From Gracilaria vermiculophylla (lineage: Eukaryota > Rhodophyta > Florideophyceae > Gracilariales > Gracilariaceae), in NCBI GenBank assembly GCA_019155205.2, contig JAHNZQ020000181.1:120704-184703 (forward strand): DNA of 64,000 nucleotides, written 5' to 3'. Each line of letters begins with the position of its first letter. Position 1 is the stretch's first letter. The position numbers and the translations under genes were made by a program. The notes under the pieces were generated by a model, which worked only from the letters and a program-made list of their open reading frames with translations, did no database searches and was not told where the DNA came from. Positions 10,760 through 21,589 of this stretch are shown here, in pieces.

Positions 10760-11099
10760 TTTTCCAGGTCGAAGCAATACAGAATCAAGAAGTTTCTAGA
10801 ACAATCGTCGGTGTGCACTTGTGCAACGGGGGGTGGGGGATTTTTTCTTGAAGCCATTTATCACTTGAATAAGAAGAAAAACATCATCTTATTAGAGGTC
10901 AGAGGGGCCCGCACAGGCACTTCATCCAACACATCTGACATCAGTGTGACAAATTCGTGAGATAAAGTGGATGAGTTGCAACATGTTGAAGAAATATTTG
11001 AATATGCGAACGTAAAATAAAAAAGATAAATATTCAAACTCTATGAAGCATCCAAATGTAGAGTTTCCTAACAGTACGATCACAAAGTCGAACTCTAAG
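10760..11099. other. No gene seen
   Basis: AT-rich sequence between a mariner terminus and a mariner pseudogene fragment. Short frames on both strands have no recognisable motif. Confidence 0.4.
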
Positions 11100-11506
11100 A
11101 TGAATTCAATTTCATTCATTTTTATTCAATACCATATCATCTTTGTCAACTTTACTTCACTTTTGATGACTCAGTATCTCAGTGTTCTCTTTGTCCTTAA
11201 ATAATAACAACAAAGCGTTTCGGCACCAAATTGATGTAGGCAGTAATTGTCGCAACTGGAATATTATCCCAGCAATGTTTTATACATATATTTTATAAAA
11301 CATTCCGCAAACTACATTCTATGGCTGTAAACTATTTCTGATAATAGTCCACATATATTTTGAATGCGGGTTACGTTTGGTGAGTACGGTGGCCATTTAA
11401 TAATTGTAACTCTTGCTTCCTGTAGCCACTCTGTCATCGATACATTTTTTTGTATCTGAAACGAAAGACCAGTTGGGGCAAAGGAAGACAGGTGAAATAA
11501 ACTCAA
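11100..11506 (-). pseudogene. Fragment of a second Tc1/mariner transposase lineage
   Basis: The minus-strand frame ending at 11312 contains KWPPYSPNV followed by IQNICGLLSEIVY, the degenerate equivalent of the WPPYSPDLNPIENLWG block that carries the third catalytic acid. The normal aspartate and glutamate are replaced. Below 11312 homology continues through stops to about 11200. It differs from the other mariner copies here in the WPPYS wording, so it is a separate lineage. It appears to be cut by the LTR next to it. Confidence 0.6.
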
Positions 11507-11519
11507 ATGATGACTTTCC

Positions 11520-11824
11520 TTGATGAATAACCGTTGGTTGGGTGTTTGTGCCGCTATTTAGCATCTCCGACCTTTTATACAGAGCATTATACCCTCCTAA
11601 AAGGTGGCATAATCACAAATATCAAATATACTAGCTAGATGCTTCTCAATTGCTATAAGCTCTTCTAGAACACTAATTAGAAACATCTAGATGCGTTACA
11701 GCAATCCAACATAAAATTCTACACGCAAAATAAAAACTAGAAACATAAATGCCACGCTAAATATGGCTTGCTGACATGCGTCCAGAACAGCCTAGACTAA
11801 CCTGGACTATTCTAGATTGTTACA
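11520..11824 (-). repeat. Probable 3' LTR of the Ty3/gypsy remnant
   Basis: On the minus strand a purine-rich run (GACAGGAGGTGGGAATAG, 11842-11825) is followed directly by TGTAACA at 11824, a normal polypurine-tract/LTR junction. A TATAAAAGG promoter motif lies at 11579-11571. The far LTR boundary is not clear because an older mariner fragment begins there; 11520 is approximate. Confidence 0.55.
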
Positions 11825-11865
11825 CTATTCCCACCTCCTGTCTATTGACGACGGCGTCAATGACA

Positions 11866-13440
11866 CTAAGGTACTAACCCATTATCAATAATGTACTTAT
11901 GCCAAACATCTGTTACAGTTCCAGCACGATCCACGAAATCTCTTGTTGGCTGCCACTCAGCTTCATGAGTTGGCGCCCGTTTCATTATTGTCAAGAATTG
12001 ATATCCTTTTCCTCGCTTTCTATGCTTCAAAATACTTCCAACGACTTGTCCTTCTCCTTCAGGCATCGGTACCGGATCAGGTCTTTCAGGAATGGGCATC
12101 CCATTTTCGGCAGGCTGTTCCCTGTATGGAGTTGTATGGATCACATGAACAACTGGATGGATCTTAAAATGACTTGGTTGATCCAGCTGTAAAGCATTCT
12201 TCCCAATTAATTCCTTCACCATGAATGGCCCATACCTTTTTGCGATCAGTTTCTGTGTTACCTGAGACCTCGAATATATATCCGTAAACAAAGATTTCTT
12301 CAACCACAATTTCGATCCAACTTGATAATTTGAAGCTTGATAATGTTGAGCGGATATTGCACTTTGTCTAGCCTTAGACACTTTGTACGAGAGCTTAGAA
12401 CCTTCCAAAGAATTTTTCAATCTCGTCTTAAACTCTTCAAAGCTTTCAATCGGCATCTCTGCGTCTGAAATCATATGAAGAGTCGTCTTCGGATTATATC
12501 CCAAGCCTATTTCGAATGGCGACATTCCCAAGTCTTCAGTTACAGAAGAGGTATATGCAAACTCTGCAGCAGGTAGCAATTCATCCCATTCATTCTGATG
12601 GTACGAGCAATAGCACCGTAAATAGTTTCCTACCATTCCGTTCATTATCTCCGATGCACCATCTGTCTGCGGATGACGACTTGTGGACATCTTCAGCTTT
12701 ACTCCACATAGCTTCATCACATTTTCCCAGAACTTTGAAGTGAACTTAGGATCTCTGTCTGAAACAATGTTATCTGGTAAGCCATGGAGTTTGAATATGT
12801 TGTTGAAGAATGAAGTAGACACATCTACTGCCGTGTCATTCACATTACAAGGAATGAAATGAACTTTCATATAAGACAATCAACCCAAGTTGTGACTGCA
12901 TCTTTTCCATTCTTTGTCTTTGGAAGGTGTACAATAAAGTCAGTAGATGGAGATCCCCCTCTTCTCTCAGGGATCTCTAATGAAATTGGAACTGTCATTT
13001 TCTTTTGATTCGAATCTTTTGCTTGCTGACATCAAAGGAATCCTTGCACATAATTTCGAACATCACGTGTCTTGTGTCTCCAATTATAGTTCGAAAGCCT
13101 CGATAAAGTCTTCGCAAAAGCAAAATTTCCACTTATTTTCGAATCCTGCGCTAGCTGCAGAATATCCGAAACACTCTTCCTTGGAACACACGGTTTCTTA
13201 CCATACATCAGTCGTTTTCCTTCTCGCCTAAACATATGAATTATCTTTTCAAGCTGTAACTTCTTAATCTTATCAGAATGCCAGTTTTCATTTATGGCTC
13301 AAACAATATGTCCAAAGAACCGATCATCATCAGATCTGCTAAGAATATCATCAAGATCAAAAGATAACACTTCCACATCGTTAACTGAAGAGTTATCCAT
13401 ATCCTTCGAGTTGGTCACATCAGGTCAGTTTTACTTTTTT
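11866..13440 (-). pseudogene. Ty3/gypsy chromovirus-type pol remnant (integrase and chromodomain)
   Basis: The minus strand reads, 5' to 3': a decayed segment ending in an integrase zinc-finger-like region (about 13235-13032), the first core aspartate in SPSTDFIVHLPKT (about 12950), then an intact 337-codon frame (12879-11866) with SDRDPKFTS (second Asp), HPQTDGASE (catalytic Glu), the gypsy GPF/Y region and a C-terminal chromodomain with AEWQPTRDF. Stops and a frameshift separate the parts. Reverse transcriptase, RNase H and gag are not found, so the copy is 5'-truncated. Chromodomain integrases are typical of chromoviral retrotransposons. Confidence 0.85.
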
Positions 13441-14425
13441 GTTGTGATCTCACTGAGAGAATAATTTCTTCATTTGTCTATACTTAAAAAAAATCTTTTT
13501 CTGATTTTAGGCCATCATATTGGTTTTGATAAATTTCGAAAAAACGTTCTTGACCATAACTCTGCAAGAAGCGTTTTTTTCAAACACATATTATTTGAAC
13601 TCATGTTTAACTGTAGTATTAAGACTTTACGGATGCCCTGTCGAATGTTTAATTCCGTAGCTTTGTTGAACTTTTCAAAAACTGTAAAAGTGTGACGCGA
13701 TAACGGTTCAATTGTAGGCGTATTTAAGCATACTACTTTCTATCAACTTTCACATATATAGTTCAAAGCTGTTAATAGCGCAAAAATGCACTTTATATCA
13801 TCGTGAATGCTCTGTGAATAACATGTTTTTATACATCGGACAACATGTTAGTGTTTTCATACAGACCCGACTTGACACTTAGAGCACCTGCATTTGGAAC
13901 AAAAAGCCCGGAGAAAAGAAACAAAAATTGGCCGAGAAAGTGGGCACTAAATGGCTGTGGAAGTCCTTGTAATTTTCGGATGTGCTCCAGTTTCGTTCCA
14001 ACTCCAACGGCAAAACATTACACCTTCTTTTGACACCGTTCATTTTGAACTTGACGAGGACCGTGATAGGTGGTTATAATTCATCATTACGAGCTCATAT
14101 TTCAGGAAAACTCAAGGTATCAAGGTTGCTCCACTGCAAACCGCAGTTGCAATATTGGCCGTCAAGAAATGTGCGGCTTCCACCATATTCAGTGTGAGTC
14201 TCTATGCAATGATCCACTTAAAGATCATGTGGCTACGGATGGATTCGATGAAATGAATTGAACGATTTGCAAGCCTGAACCGCATGTTGTACATTTTAAA
14301 AATCTTGTCGTAGATTATGTTCGTTGCGGTCGGTCCCTATTATGGGGTTATATGAAGTTTTGATGTAATCTCAGGCGATTGCAACGTCTTTTTGATTCAT
14401 AAACTTTTGCCTGGTAGTGCATGTA
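13441..14425. other. No recognisable gene
   Basis: About 1 kb of AT-rich sequence with frames under 75 codons and no motif I can name. It lies between the retroelement remnant and the reversed mariner copy. Confidence 0.4.
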
Positions 14426-15336
14426 CAGACTGCTTCAAAAACATATAACACGCTGCGCATTTTCAAAAACACCGCAAAACGTCTACTGCACGCCTATTAA
14501 AAATAAGATACACAAAAGATGAAAGTCGAAAAATCGTTTCAAAAAAACATGTTATGCTAAAAACATGCTTTACTTTGAGACAAGCAGTTGTATATTTTGC
14601 ATTCTGTATAACTTTGATGCGTCATCTGGGCATCGACTTGATGTACCTTTTTACATTTCGAACTTTGATAGATTTCTAGCAATTTTCGATGCAGTTTTTC
14701 AGTTCAAAAACTGAATGAAATTGCATTCTATGCGCATTAATCATCTTTGCCAGAAATTACCAAACGTTTCAATTGGCTTAAGATCTGTCACGCATGCCGC
14801 ATTTTTAAGAACGGAGAACTCGAGTTTTTCTAGCAAAATGTTTAACTAAAAAGGTAGTGTGCACTGGCGCATTATCTTGCTGAAAAAGAATAAATTTCCA
14901 GTAGAAACAAGAACCAGACAGTAGCAAATAAATGCATAGAACTTCTTGATATTTTTCCGCGTTTATTGTCGTTTCAATAAACGCAATTCGTATAAGACCT
15001 TTTTTTGAAACGCCAGCCCAGATCATTACCAAGGCTTCACCAAAATGCTTGGAGTAAAATTCTGAGCTTTCTTTGCAAAGATCATGCCCGTAAACTTTGT
15101 AGCAATGTGGGCCATCAAGATTGAATTTTTTTTCATAGTTGAAAACAACTTTCTTGCCATGCCTTTTTCCAGTACGATTTTGAGTCACAGCAGTCCATCA
15201 TCTTTTCCCTGCGACGCTCATGCAAGAAATCGTTTTTGATTTTTTTGTACTTGAATGAATATTTATTGTTGAATGTATATTTATTGTTTATCCACCTCCA
15301 TATAGTTACTTCCGGAACGATAACATTAAAGTTCAA
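14426..15336 (-). mobile_element. Tc1/mariner copy in reverse orientation, 5' end missing
   Basis: The left boundary is TA (14424-14425) then CAGACTGCTTCAAAAACATA, the 3'-type terminus of this family, with an inner GTTTCAAAAAAACAT box about 106 bp further in (near 14533). The minus-strand frame 15188-14805 encodes EKKFNLDGPHC, VMIWAGVSKKG and FQQDNAPVHTT, and homology with the copy at 9133 resumes below 14800 through stops. The first acidic residue of the triad is changed (NYEKKFN instead of TDEKKFN). The opposite terminus is not found after 15336. Confidence 0.75.
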
Positions 15337-16479
15337 TTAAATGTTTGGGTAATATGGTAATGATTTACACAACTACCACTTACTTCATTTTTTGCCTGCG
15401 GTGGTGAGGTTTATAGGGCGTCTTGGAGATCTTTCTTTTTCCGGAAAGAATTGCTTTTTTCAGGAAACTAGTGTAGAGCAATACCCGGTGGTGGGAAATG
15501 CAACTGAAGATGTTCGAAGGACTTTCCTCGATAAAGGTAAGCTGGTGAACAGATTCCTATTTTACTTTCAAAGTTGGGATGTAATTTCCAGAAGGATTCC
15601 GGAATAACCTGCACTGGTGGTTATCCGAGATAGGGGTCGAGTCCCGATGTTGTTGTATCCAGTACATAACACAGGTGGCGGAAAAGTGGACAACATAACA
15701 AGCGAAAGATAGGCAAGCAAACACGGGGAATAGAGCCCAAGAAACCAGTGCACAAAAATGGAAGAGAGTCCTATACAAAGGCATCTTCAAAGGTATACAT
15801 AAAGAATAATAAGACAAAGCTAGAAGCGCCACGGGCGGAATTTTACAGATGATCCTTCTGTATACGACCATTCTACGAGACTAAATGGTCCATATTCCGA
15901 TAACTGATTATGGTAGGATCCCTGTGTAAGTCTTGGTATCAATCGAGCTCATGTCCATGCCTTGAGGGATGTCCCATGTACGGTGCCGACTTGCCCACCC
16001 ACAAAATCAGTATACACTGCGGATTGCGAGCACGAGTTTCCAAATGACTGTAACGACACGACTCTATACCACGAAGCTAATCCTCTACGCCACGTCCGTA
16101 ATATAGCCACAAATACCTCCGCTTCGGGTAACCAGCAGGCTTCTGGTTCCGTCCAAACAGCACCGGAAACATGGACGATGTCCACTGCACAAAAGCGCGG
16201 ACTACCTCCGCGAGCTGTGATTGTTTGCCATGGCTGCCTTGGGATACGGATCACGATTCATGCTTCTATGTTTCATGTAAATCAGATGCAGGCCTTTGTT
16301 GCAAGCCGAACCTCTCAAGGGAGAAGTTTTACCAAATGCGCAATTATTCAAATCGTCAGAGCGACACATTCTATAGTTATCAACAGTCTCTAGGTTCCAG
16401 TTGAGAAGTTACTGACCTTCTATTCCACTCTTAGCGATCCTACAGGCATTCCTTCTAGGATATTCGGGACGCCTACAAA
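15337..16479. other. No assignable gene; overlapping frames at 15949-16404
   Basis: Three overlapping open frames occur around 15949-16404: plus 15962-16393, plus 16171-16404 and minus 15949-16254. The plus frames are cysteine-rich but match nothing I know. They could be decayed coding sequence upstream of the pogo-type pseudogene. The rest shows nothing. Confidence 0.35.
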
Positions 16480-17648
16480 ATGCCGGAGTCCGTGCGGCAG
16501 CAGACAGCTCGTCTAAAGAAAAGCGTGGCCAAACGGTGGCAGAACAAAGACGCTCGCACTCTTGCTTTAGATCTTTTCAAGCAGCAACATAATGTTGCCA
16601 GCGTAACAAGCACGTGTGGTTTATCAACATCCAATGTTTATCTGCTCCGCAGAGCATGGAAGAAAAAATACTATTTATGGTCTAATATGCTTCTGAATCC
16701 TATCGTGTACCACCCTGGATGATCCGCGATCCTTAACGTTGCTGAATAAAAATTATTTTTAAACGAATAGAACACGCTGGAGAGAGAATATTTGCCTTAC
16801 ACATTAATAATATTAGTCATTACATGGGTAAGACGGCAAGTAATGGGCACAAGACGTACAAAAACCAACTTCCTAGCGTAGAGTTAGGGCGATCTTTTCG
16901 CGCAGATAATCGTGAAAGAATGGTACGGAAAGCAGAAAACCACAATCATAAGTTCATCCTCGGAGAGAACGTGAATCACGTAGGGCCTATAGTGAAACAA
17001 CTGAATGCGCTGAAACGAAAGCAGCCGCATATGTTCAACGACCCCGACCTAATTTGGAATGTAGACGAAACAGCCGTAAACGCAGCATATGGAAAACAAG
17101 TGAGGGTGTTTTCTAGTGCACGCACAAATTTGGGTGGAAGGCGCCACAATATAAAGGATAATGGAGCCTGTATTACTGCAGTGATAGCTGCATATGCCTG
17201 TGGTTTGGTTGCTCCTCAGTTCTTTGTAGCCGCCTGGAAATAGGTGATGCCGCGATAAAAAAAAGCCAATCGATGCTGCGAGCAAACTGAAGCTACCCAC
17301 AAGGCTGCAGTAGATGACTGATTTAGATTGGATACCCCAACACACAAAAACTATACCACTGCTAAGGGGTCCAGGACAGTGGATCTGATGCCAAATCTCG
17401 TTCACCATTTCAATGAGTGTGTGCGAAAGAAAGTACCATTGGACCAGGCAATTCTGTTATTGCCGGATGGGCACAGCTCCAGAAAGGGGGACAAATGCAT
17501 CAAATACTGCCAGGAGACCAATATTATCGTCGTACAACTGCCCGCGAGCACCTCTCAATTTCTGCAGCCACGTGATGCCTCCATAAACAAGACACACAAA
17601 AAGACGACGAGGGAAGTCAGAAAAATGTTTGTTCAAACGGGGCTGTAA
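16480..17648 (+). pseudogene. Pogo-type (DDE_1) transposase remnant
   Basis: A psq-type helix-turn-helix lies in the first frame (16480-16722). The DDE_1 core follows in a second frame: IWNVDETAV (first Asp, near 17053), LLPDGHSSR (second Asp, near 17460) and LPASTSQFLQPRDASI (third Asp, near 17570). The core frame is interrupted by in-frame stops at about 17241 and twice before 17328, and it is out of register with the DNA-binding part, so the copy is dead. I could not identify its terminal inverted repeats. Confidence 0.72.
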
Positions 17649-18225
17649 AACAATGCAAAATATTGCGTTTAAGATCAAGTTGGGTCTCGCAGGCTTGAAT
17701 TATCGCACCTGCCATATTGCAAAACAAGTCTTTATTAATACAGGCATTTGGCCAACGGTCTTCCAGTTCTTAGAGAACCTATGACGCAGAGTCAATGACA
17801 AAGCACGATTATCAGATCAAAGTAGTGAAAACAACGAGTGTAGTTTGCAGATGACAATACGCAGAAGCGATCGCGTAGTCTACTCAAAACTTAAAGAGAT
17901 CTTCCAGCGCGAGAATTGTCCGACGTAAGGCCTCCCCCAAATCGAGCAGACGCTACAAAAAAACCGTTCCACTTATCACATTCTTTGGGAAGCCGCGCCT
18001 CTTCAGGCACCTGTTCGATGTGTTAAAAAGAGGGATGTCAATTCTTGTGTAGCACCGGCCGCTATTCTCACCAATCGTGTGTTAATGGGATACATTACTA
18101 TTGAAGCAAGAAATTACGCCACCGTGGCAGTTTGAATTGATCATCTGAATTTAATATGAAATTCAAGATAGCTCCCAGCCCCCAAATAAGACCGTTGACA
18201 TCAACGTCTATCTGCACTTCTTAAG
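17649..18225. other. No gene seen up to the assembly gap
   Basis: Sequence downstream of the pogo pseudogene, with no frame of useful length and no recognisable motif. It ends at a run of N. Confidence 0.4.
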
Positions 18226-18325
18226 NNNNNNNNNNNNNNNNNNNNNNNNNNNNNNNNNNNNNNNNNNNNNNNNNNNNNNNNNNNNNNNNNNNNNNNNNNN
18301 NNNNNNNNNNNNNNNNNNNNNNNNN
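18226..18325. other. Assembly gap of 100 N
   Basis: Exactly 100 unknown bases, the usual placeholder for a scaffold gap of unknown length. It truncates the gag-like frame on its right. Confidence 0.98.
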
Positions 18326-18560
18326 GGGCAATCTCCTGAGAGGGCGAGCGTTGGTGTTGGCCAGCCTCTGCGTGGTCGCACACTGCCGGTTCCATTTCAG
18401 CAGCGGCCGCAGCAGTTGAAGCAGCAACCGCCGCGGCTGTTACAGATCGGGTGCGTGGTCCATCTCGTTCATTTCCGGCCGACGGGGTTGAACGGCGTGG
18501 TGGACGACTTGAACTAGACGTAGCGGATATCGTCCGTAAACGGGGATCATTAGAGCTCAT
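18326..18560 (-). CDS. 5' end of a Ser/Pro/Ala-rich frame, probably retrotransposon gag, cut by the gap
   Basis: The minus-strand ATG at 18560-18558 opens a 78-codon frame into the gap. It begins MSSNDPRLR, continues with a run of serines and prolines, then an alanine-rich stretch. It lies just downstream of an LTR and primer-binding site in the same orientation, the position expected for gag. The sequence itself has no diagnostic domain, so the gag call rests on context. Confidence 0.4.
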
Positions 18561-18636
18561 GAGACACGGGGGTAAGGGGAAAAAAGGGGAGAAAGGGGAA
18601 GAGAGAGGGAGGATCCAGCGGAAGGATCGTAAAAAG

Positions 18637-18648
18637 ATGCTACCAAAT
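18637..18648 (-). other. Primer-binding site of LTR retrotransposon
   Basis: Read on the minus strand, immediately after the LTR end, is TT then TGGTAGCATC. TGGTAGC is complementary to the 3' end (GCUACCA) of eukaryotic initiator tRNA-Met, the usual primer of Ty1/Ty3-type elements. Only the first seven bases support the assignment. Confidence 0.5.
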
Positions 18649-18999
18649 GTAACACAGGAGAGTTGGAAGAAGTCTGACCAGGCCCACGCTCTTCTCCAAG
18701 GTGGGTCTGGCTTTGTTTTATAGTGATTCTTAAAACTAGACGTTAAGCGTCTTACATTCTACTTTATCTACTTGTACGTTCGTAGCGCACGGCGCTCTGT
18801 CGTCGTGTGTTTGAACTGTTCGATGCCTGCTTGAAGTGCTTGAAGCACACGACGCAATGTTGCGCAGTGGCTTGAACCAAGCGTCGTGCTGACAAACTGC
18901 AATGTTCTTGTGCGCCGCGTTGCGGCGTGCAGGGACAAGGCTTGCAGTTTGAAGCGCGACTCGCTTGAATCGCTAGCGTATAAGGCTGGGTTCGTTACA
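18649..18999 (-). repeat. 5' LTR of a retrotransposon read on the minus strand
   Basis: The 351-bp segment starts TGTAAC and ends GTTACA, perfect 6-bp inverted termini of the TG...CA type. A TATAAAA box lies about 70 bp before the inner end (near 18716-18722). A primer-binding site and a gag-like ATG follow in the same orientation. Its sequence is unlike the LTR at 11520-11824, so it is another family. The partner LTR is not in the window or is lost with the gap. Confidence 0.6.
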
Positions 19000-19117
19000 G
19001 GCAGTAGAAGGCAAAATGTCACAGAGAACGAAACAAGCATCTAGTATTCAGGAGATGGTGGAGGCTTTGAAGTAGCTCTTCATTTTATCTGACGAGAGGG
19101 ATCCCATTAGGGAGCAA

Positions 19118-19399
19118 TTGGACGAAGAAATGGGCGTGGAAGATGTTGAAAGGTTGTTAGTAATTGAGGAAGATGACGCCGGAAAGGAGGCATTGGTTGA
19201 GGATGCTTTATTGATGGCGGCGGAAGATATTAACGGTGATGGAGACGGCGTTTTTCAGTGTGATAGCGATGAGGACGATGGCGTTGTTGCGGCTCTTCCA
19301 GCGGAGAGGAATATTCGTTCTCTTTTCAAGGCTATCGGAGAAGTAGCAGTTTATTTTGCCGTCGGTGACGCTGTTCTCTACCTACGCAAAGCGAAATAG
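19118..19399 (+). CDS. Small acidic reading frame, unidentified
   Basis: This 93-codon frame encodes a strongly acidic peptide rich in Glu, Asp and Val. The frame is also readable upstream from an ATG at 19017 but for a TAG near 19072. It may be a decayed gene next to the LTR. I do not recognise it. Confidence 0.15.
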   Translation: MDEEMGVEDVERLLVIEEDDAGKEALVEDALLMAAEDINGDGDGVFQCDSDEDDGVVAALPAERNIRSLFKAIGEVAVYFAVGDAVLYLRKAK

Positions 19400-19500
19400 G
19401 CTCTTCTGAAAGCCAAGCGAAGAGAGAGAGGGATGGAATTGCGGCAAACGCTGATAACAGAGGTCTTATGAACCTCTTCTTTGCTCGTGCACTCAGTTGT

Positions 19501-19571
19501 GCCTACTCCGCAATAGTGCCTACTCCGCAATAGTGCCTACTCCGCAATAGTGCCTACTCCGCAATAGTGCC
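19501..19571 (+). repeat. 17-bp tandem repeat, four copies
   Basis: Four identical copies of GCCTACTCCGCAATAGT run from 19501 to 19568, followed by the start of a fifth. There are no unique spacers, so it is a minisatellite and not a CRISPR-like array. Confidence 0.9.
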
Positions 19572-19699
19572 ACTTATTTTCCATTGTCACAGCGTAGCAC
19601 TGTTTCGTGTAGTCCCTTGTAAGTTTTTTCCGTCTCCATGAGGATTAGCGTAGCTGAACGTTCTCACACTGCGTTTACGACAAGTAAACATCGACCACA

Positions 19700-19784
19700 T
19701 GTCAGAAGGTCAAGCCAAAACTGTATATGTTTGGTAGTTTGTTTTTGACATTGCACTACACGTCATATGTTCTTGAAACAGTCT
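19700..19784 (+). repeat. 3'-type mariner-family terminus, isolated
   Basis: The segment ends with CATATGTTCTTGAAACAGTCTG at about 19784, matching the 3' terminus of the element at 9133-10412. Inner similarity (TTTGGTAGTTTGTTTTTGA) also matches. No opposite end was found nearby. Confidence 0.55.
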
Positions 19785-19895
19785 GTGTGTCTATGAATTT
19801 CATTTTACATTTTTTCTTTCTAGTCAAAAGCAAAGCTGGAAAACGATACCTGTATCTGTTCATGAAAACGTGAGAGAAATATCTACATCGAAGTA

Positions 19896-21187
19896 CAATG
19901 CGTTTCAAAAGTATAGGACAGTGCAAAAGCGCGCCAAAACATGGATTTTTGCCGCCCGTAGCCACCCCCCCCCCTCGTTAAAACCCTCAGAAATGCGTTT
20001 CAAAAGTATAGGACATCTCGAACTCGCACGTGATTATTTCTAAAACACATTGTTTTCTTTCCTCAGAAAGACATAAGATCTTTTAAATTAAAAGCTTATA
20101 AGACAATACTTCAAACGGTACCTTAGATCTATACCTTTTGTTTTCATTTTTATACCATTTTCTTAAATATTTACTTTAATAAAAACATAAAGTTTTATTG
20201 ATAGCTTAATAATGCTCTGCTACAAGAACAAGCATAACTTTTTGCAAGAATAATATCCCGACAATGTATTTTGCACTAAAAAAACCCCATGAAAAGAACG
20301 ACAGGTGTACAAAACATGAATAAAAAGGTTGTGAAAAACGCCTCAAAATTCTTTCGGTTTATATAACTGAACAAAATTTCCTTTTGGAAGCTGCAAATAA
20401 ACGTAACATGGTGCAACAGTGTGCGATGATCATTGAAAAAAAAGACAGCTGCGAAAAGAATGTATTTTAAATTGCGTAAAACTTTCATTAAGATGATGAA
20501 CCGTATTTTACATATTGCTATCATAAGCCAAAAATATGAAACAAAAGTTAAACAAAGAAAAGTTCTATTAGAGCTTATAATATTCTATGCACTAGACTTT
20601 AGATGAACATAGCTACACATAAAGCCTCTTTAGTAAGCATTTTAGACTCAAAAAGGCTTACATATGAGTTCACACAACTTTTTATAAAGTTTTACATATC
20701 TAATCAGAAATGAAAGCTGGCTTTTCAATAAGATAGCGCCGCCGTTTAGAAGTGTATATCAATTAAGAACCTTCTTCGCTTTCAATAAATTAATGCCCGG
20801 CAGTTACTTACGCGTTAGGTTCGCTTAAACTCTTTTGAAAACGAATAATCTGTACTCGTTAGAATGATTTATGGCCATTACAGGCCATTCTGAACAGGTT
20901 TTGATTAAAAGAAAAGTATTAGAAATAGCGCAAAAACTATGAATATTTTAAGTATGGGACGTTAGAGAACCGCGATGCAAAGGCGTTGAATTAGTATTAT
21001 TTGGTACACAAAAGCGAAAATCATCTACTGAAGAAGGCAAAATGAAGGTTGAAAGTGAAATGTCCTATGATTTTGAAACGGTTTTTTAACTTGAAGATTT
21101 TTGGAAACTGTTTTTGGTAGCACTACAGTACTAAAAAAGATGATTTGGATCAAAATACCAGTTGTCCTATACTTTTGAAACAGACTT
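19896..21187 (+). mobile_element. Non-autonomous mariner-family element
   Basis: The left end after TA (19894-19895) is CAATGCGTTTCAAAAGTATA and the right end is its partner, read inward AAGTCTGTTTCAAAAGTATA, before TA at 21188-21189. Inner boxes (GTTTCAAAAGTATAGGACA near 19996 and GTCCTATGATTTTGAAACGG near 21062) give two repeats per end. The interior is AT-rich and codes for no transposase I can recognise. It therefore looks like a 1.3 kb deletion derivative or sister family that needs a transposase supplied from elsewhere. Confidence 0.72.
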
Positions 21188-21189
21188 TA

Positions 21190-21589
21190 CATATGACCAG
21201 GGCATTGAGTTCAACATTAGCCCTGCATTCTCAAGCGAGCTTTTCATCTCTGCCACGGAAGCTAGTTTACTGTGAAAAATCCGACTGCTCCTTTTGTTCC
21301 AATCAGTACATTTCGTTCGCTTCAAGAGGGTGACATTCCATGATAGTCAAAATTGCCAATATACAAAGCACGCATAGGTATTCACGCAAGCCTTTGAAAC
21401 CGGCTCTTCATCTGCTCAGCTATGTTTCCATTACCTTTGCTTAATGAGTTCCCAGCAGTGGAAATCTTGGTAAACCCATTCAGGCAAAGTCCGATGTCAC
21501 CCTTGAGGCCGAAAGATTTCCATTCGATTGCGACCAAACTACTGCACATGAAAAAGAAAGTGAAATTGCGTTCTTTACACAGTTGGGTA
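21190..21589. other. No gene seen
   Basis: Downstream region of the carotenoid oxygenase gene. Only short frames without motifs. Confidence 0.4.

Noticed and set aside
15630..15665. tRNA-like T-arm (GGTCGAGTCCC)
   Set aside because: No acceptor stem, anticodon arm or D-arm can be paired around it on either strand.
11866..18999. One single large retrotransposon spanning the pol remnant and the LTR at 18649
   Set aside because: The two LTR sequences are unrelated beyond the TGTAAC ends, and several other elements lie between; they are treated as two families.
19501..19571. Possible CRISPR-like array
   Set aside because: The repeats are directly abutting 17-bp copies without unique spacers, and the genome is eukaryotic.
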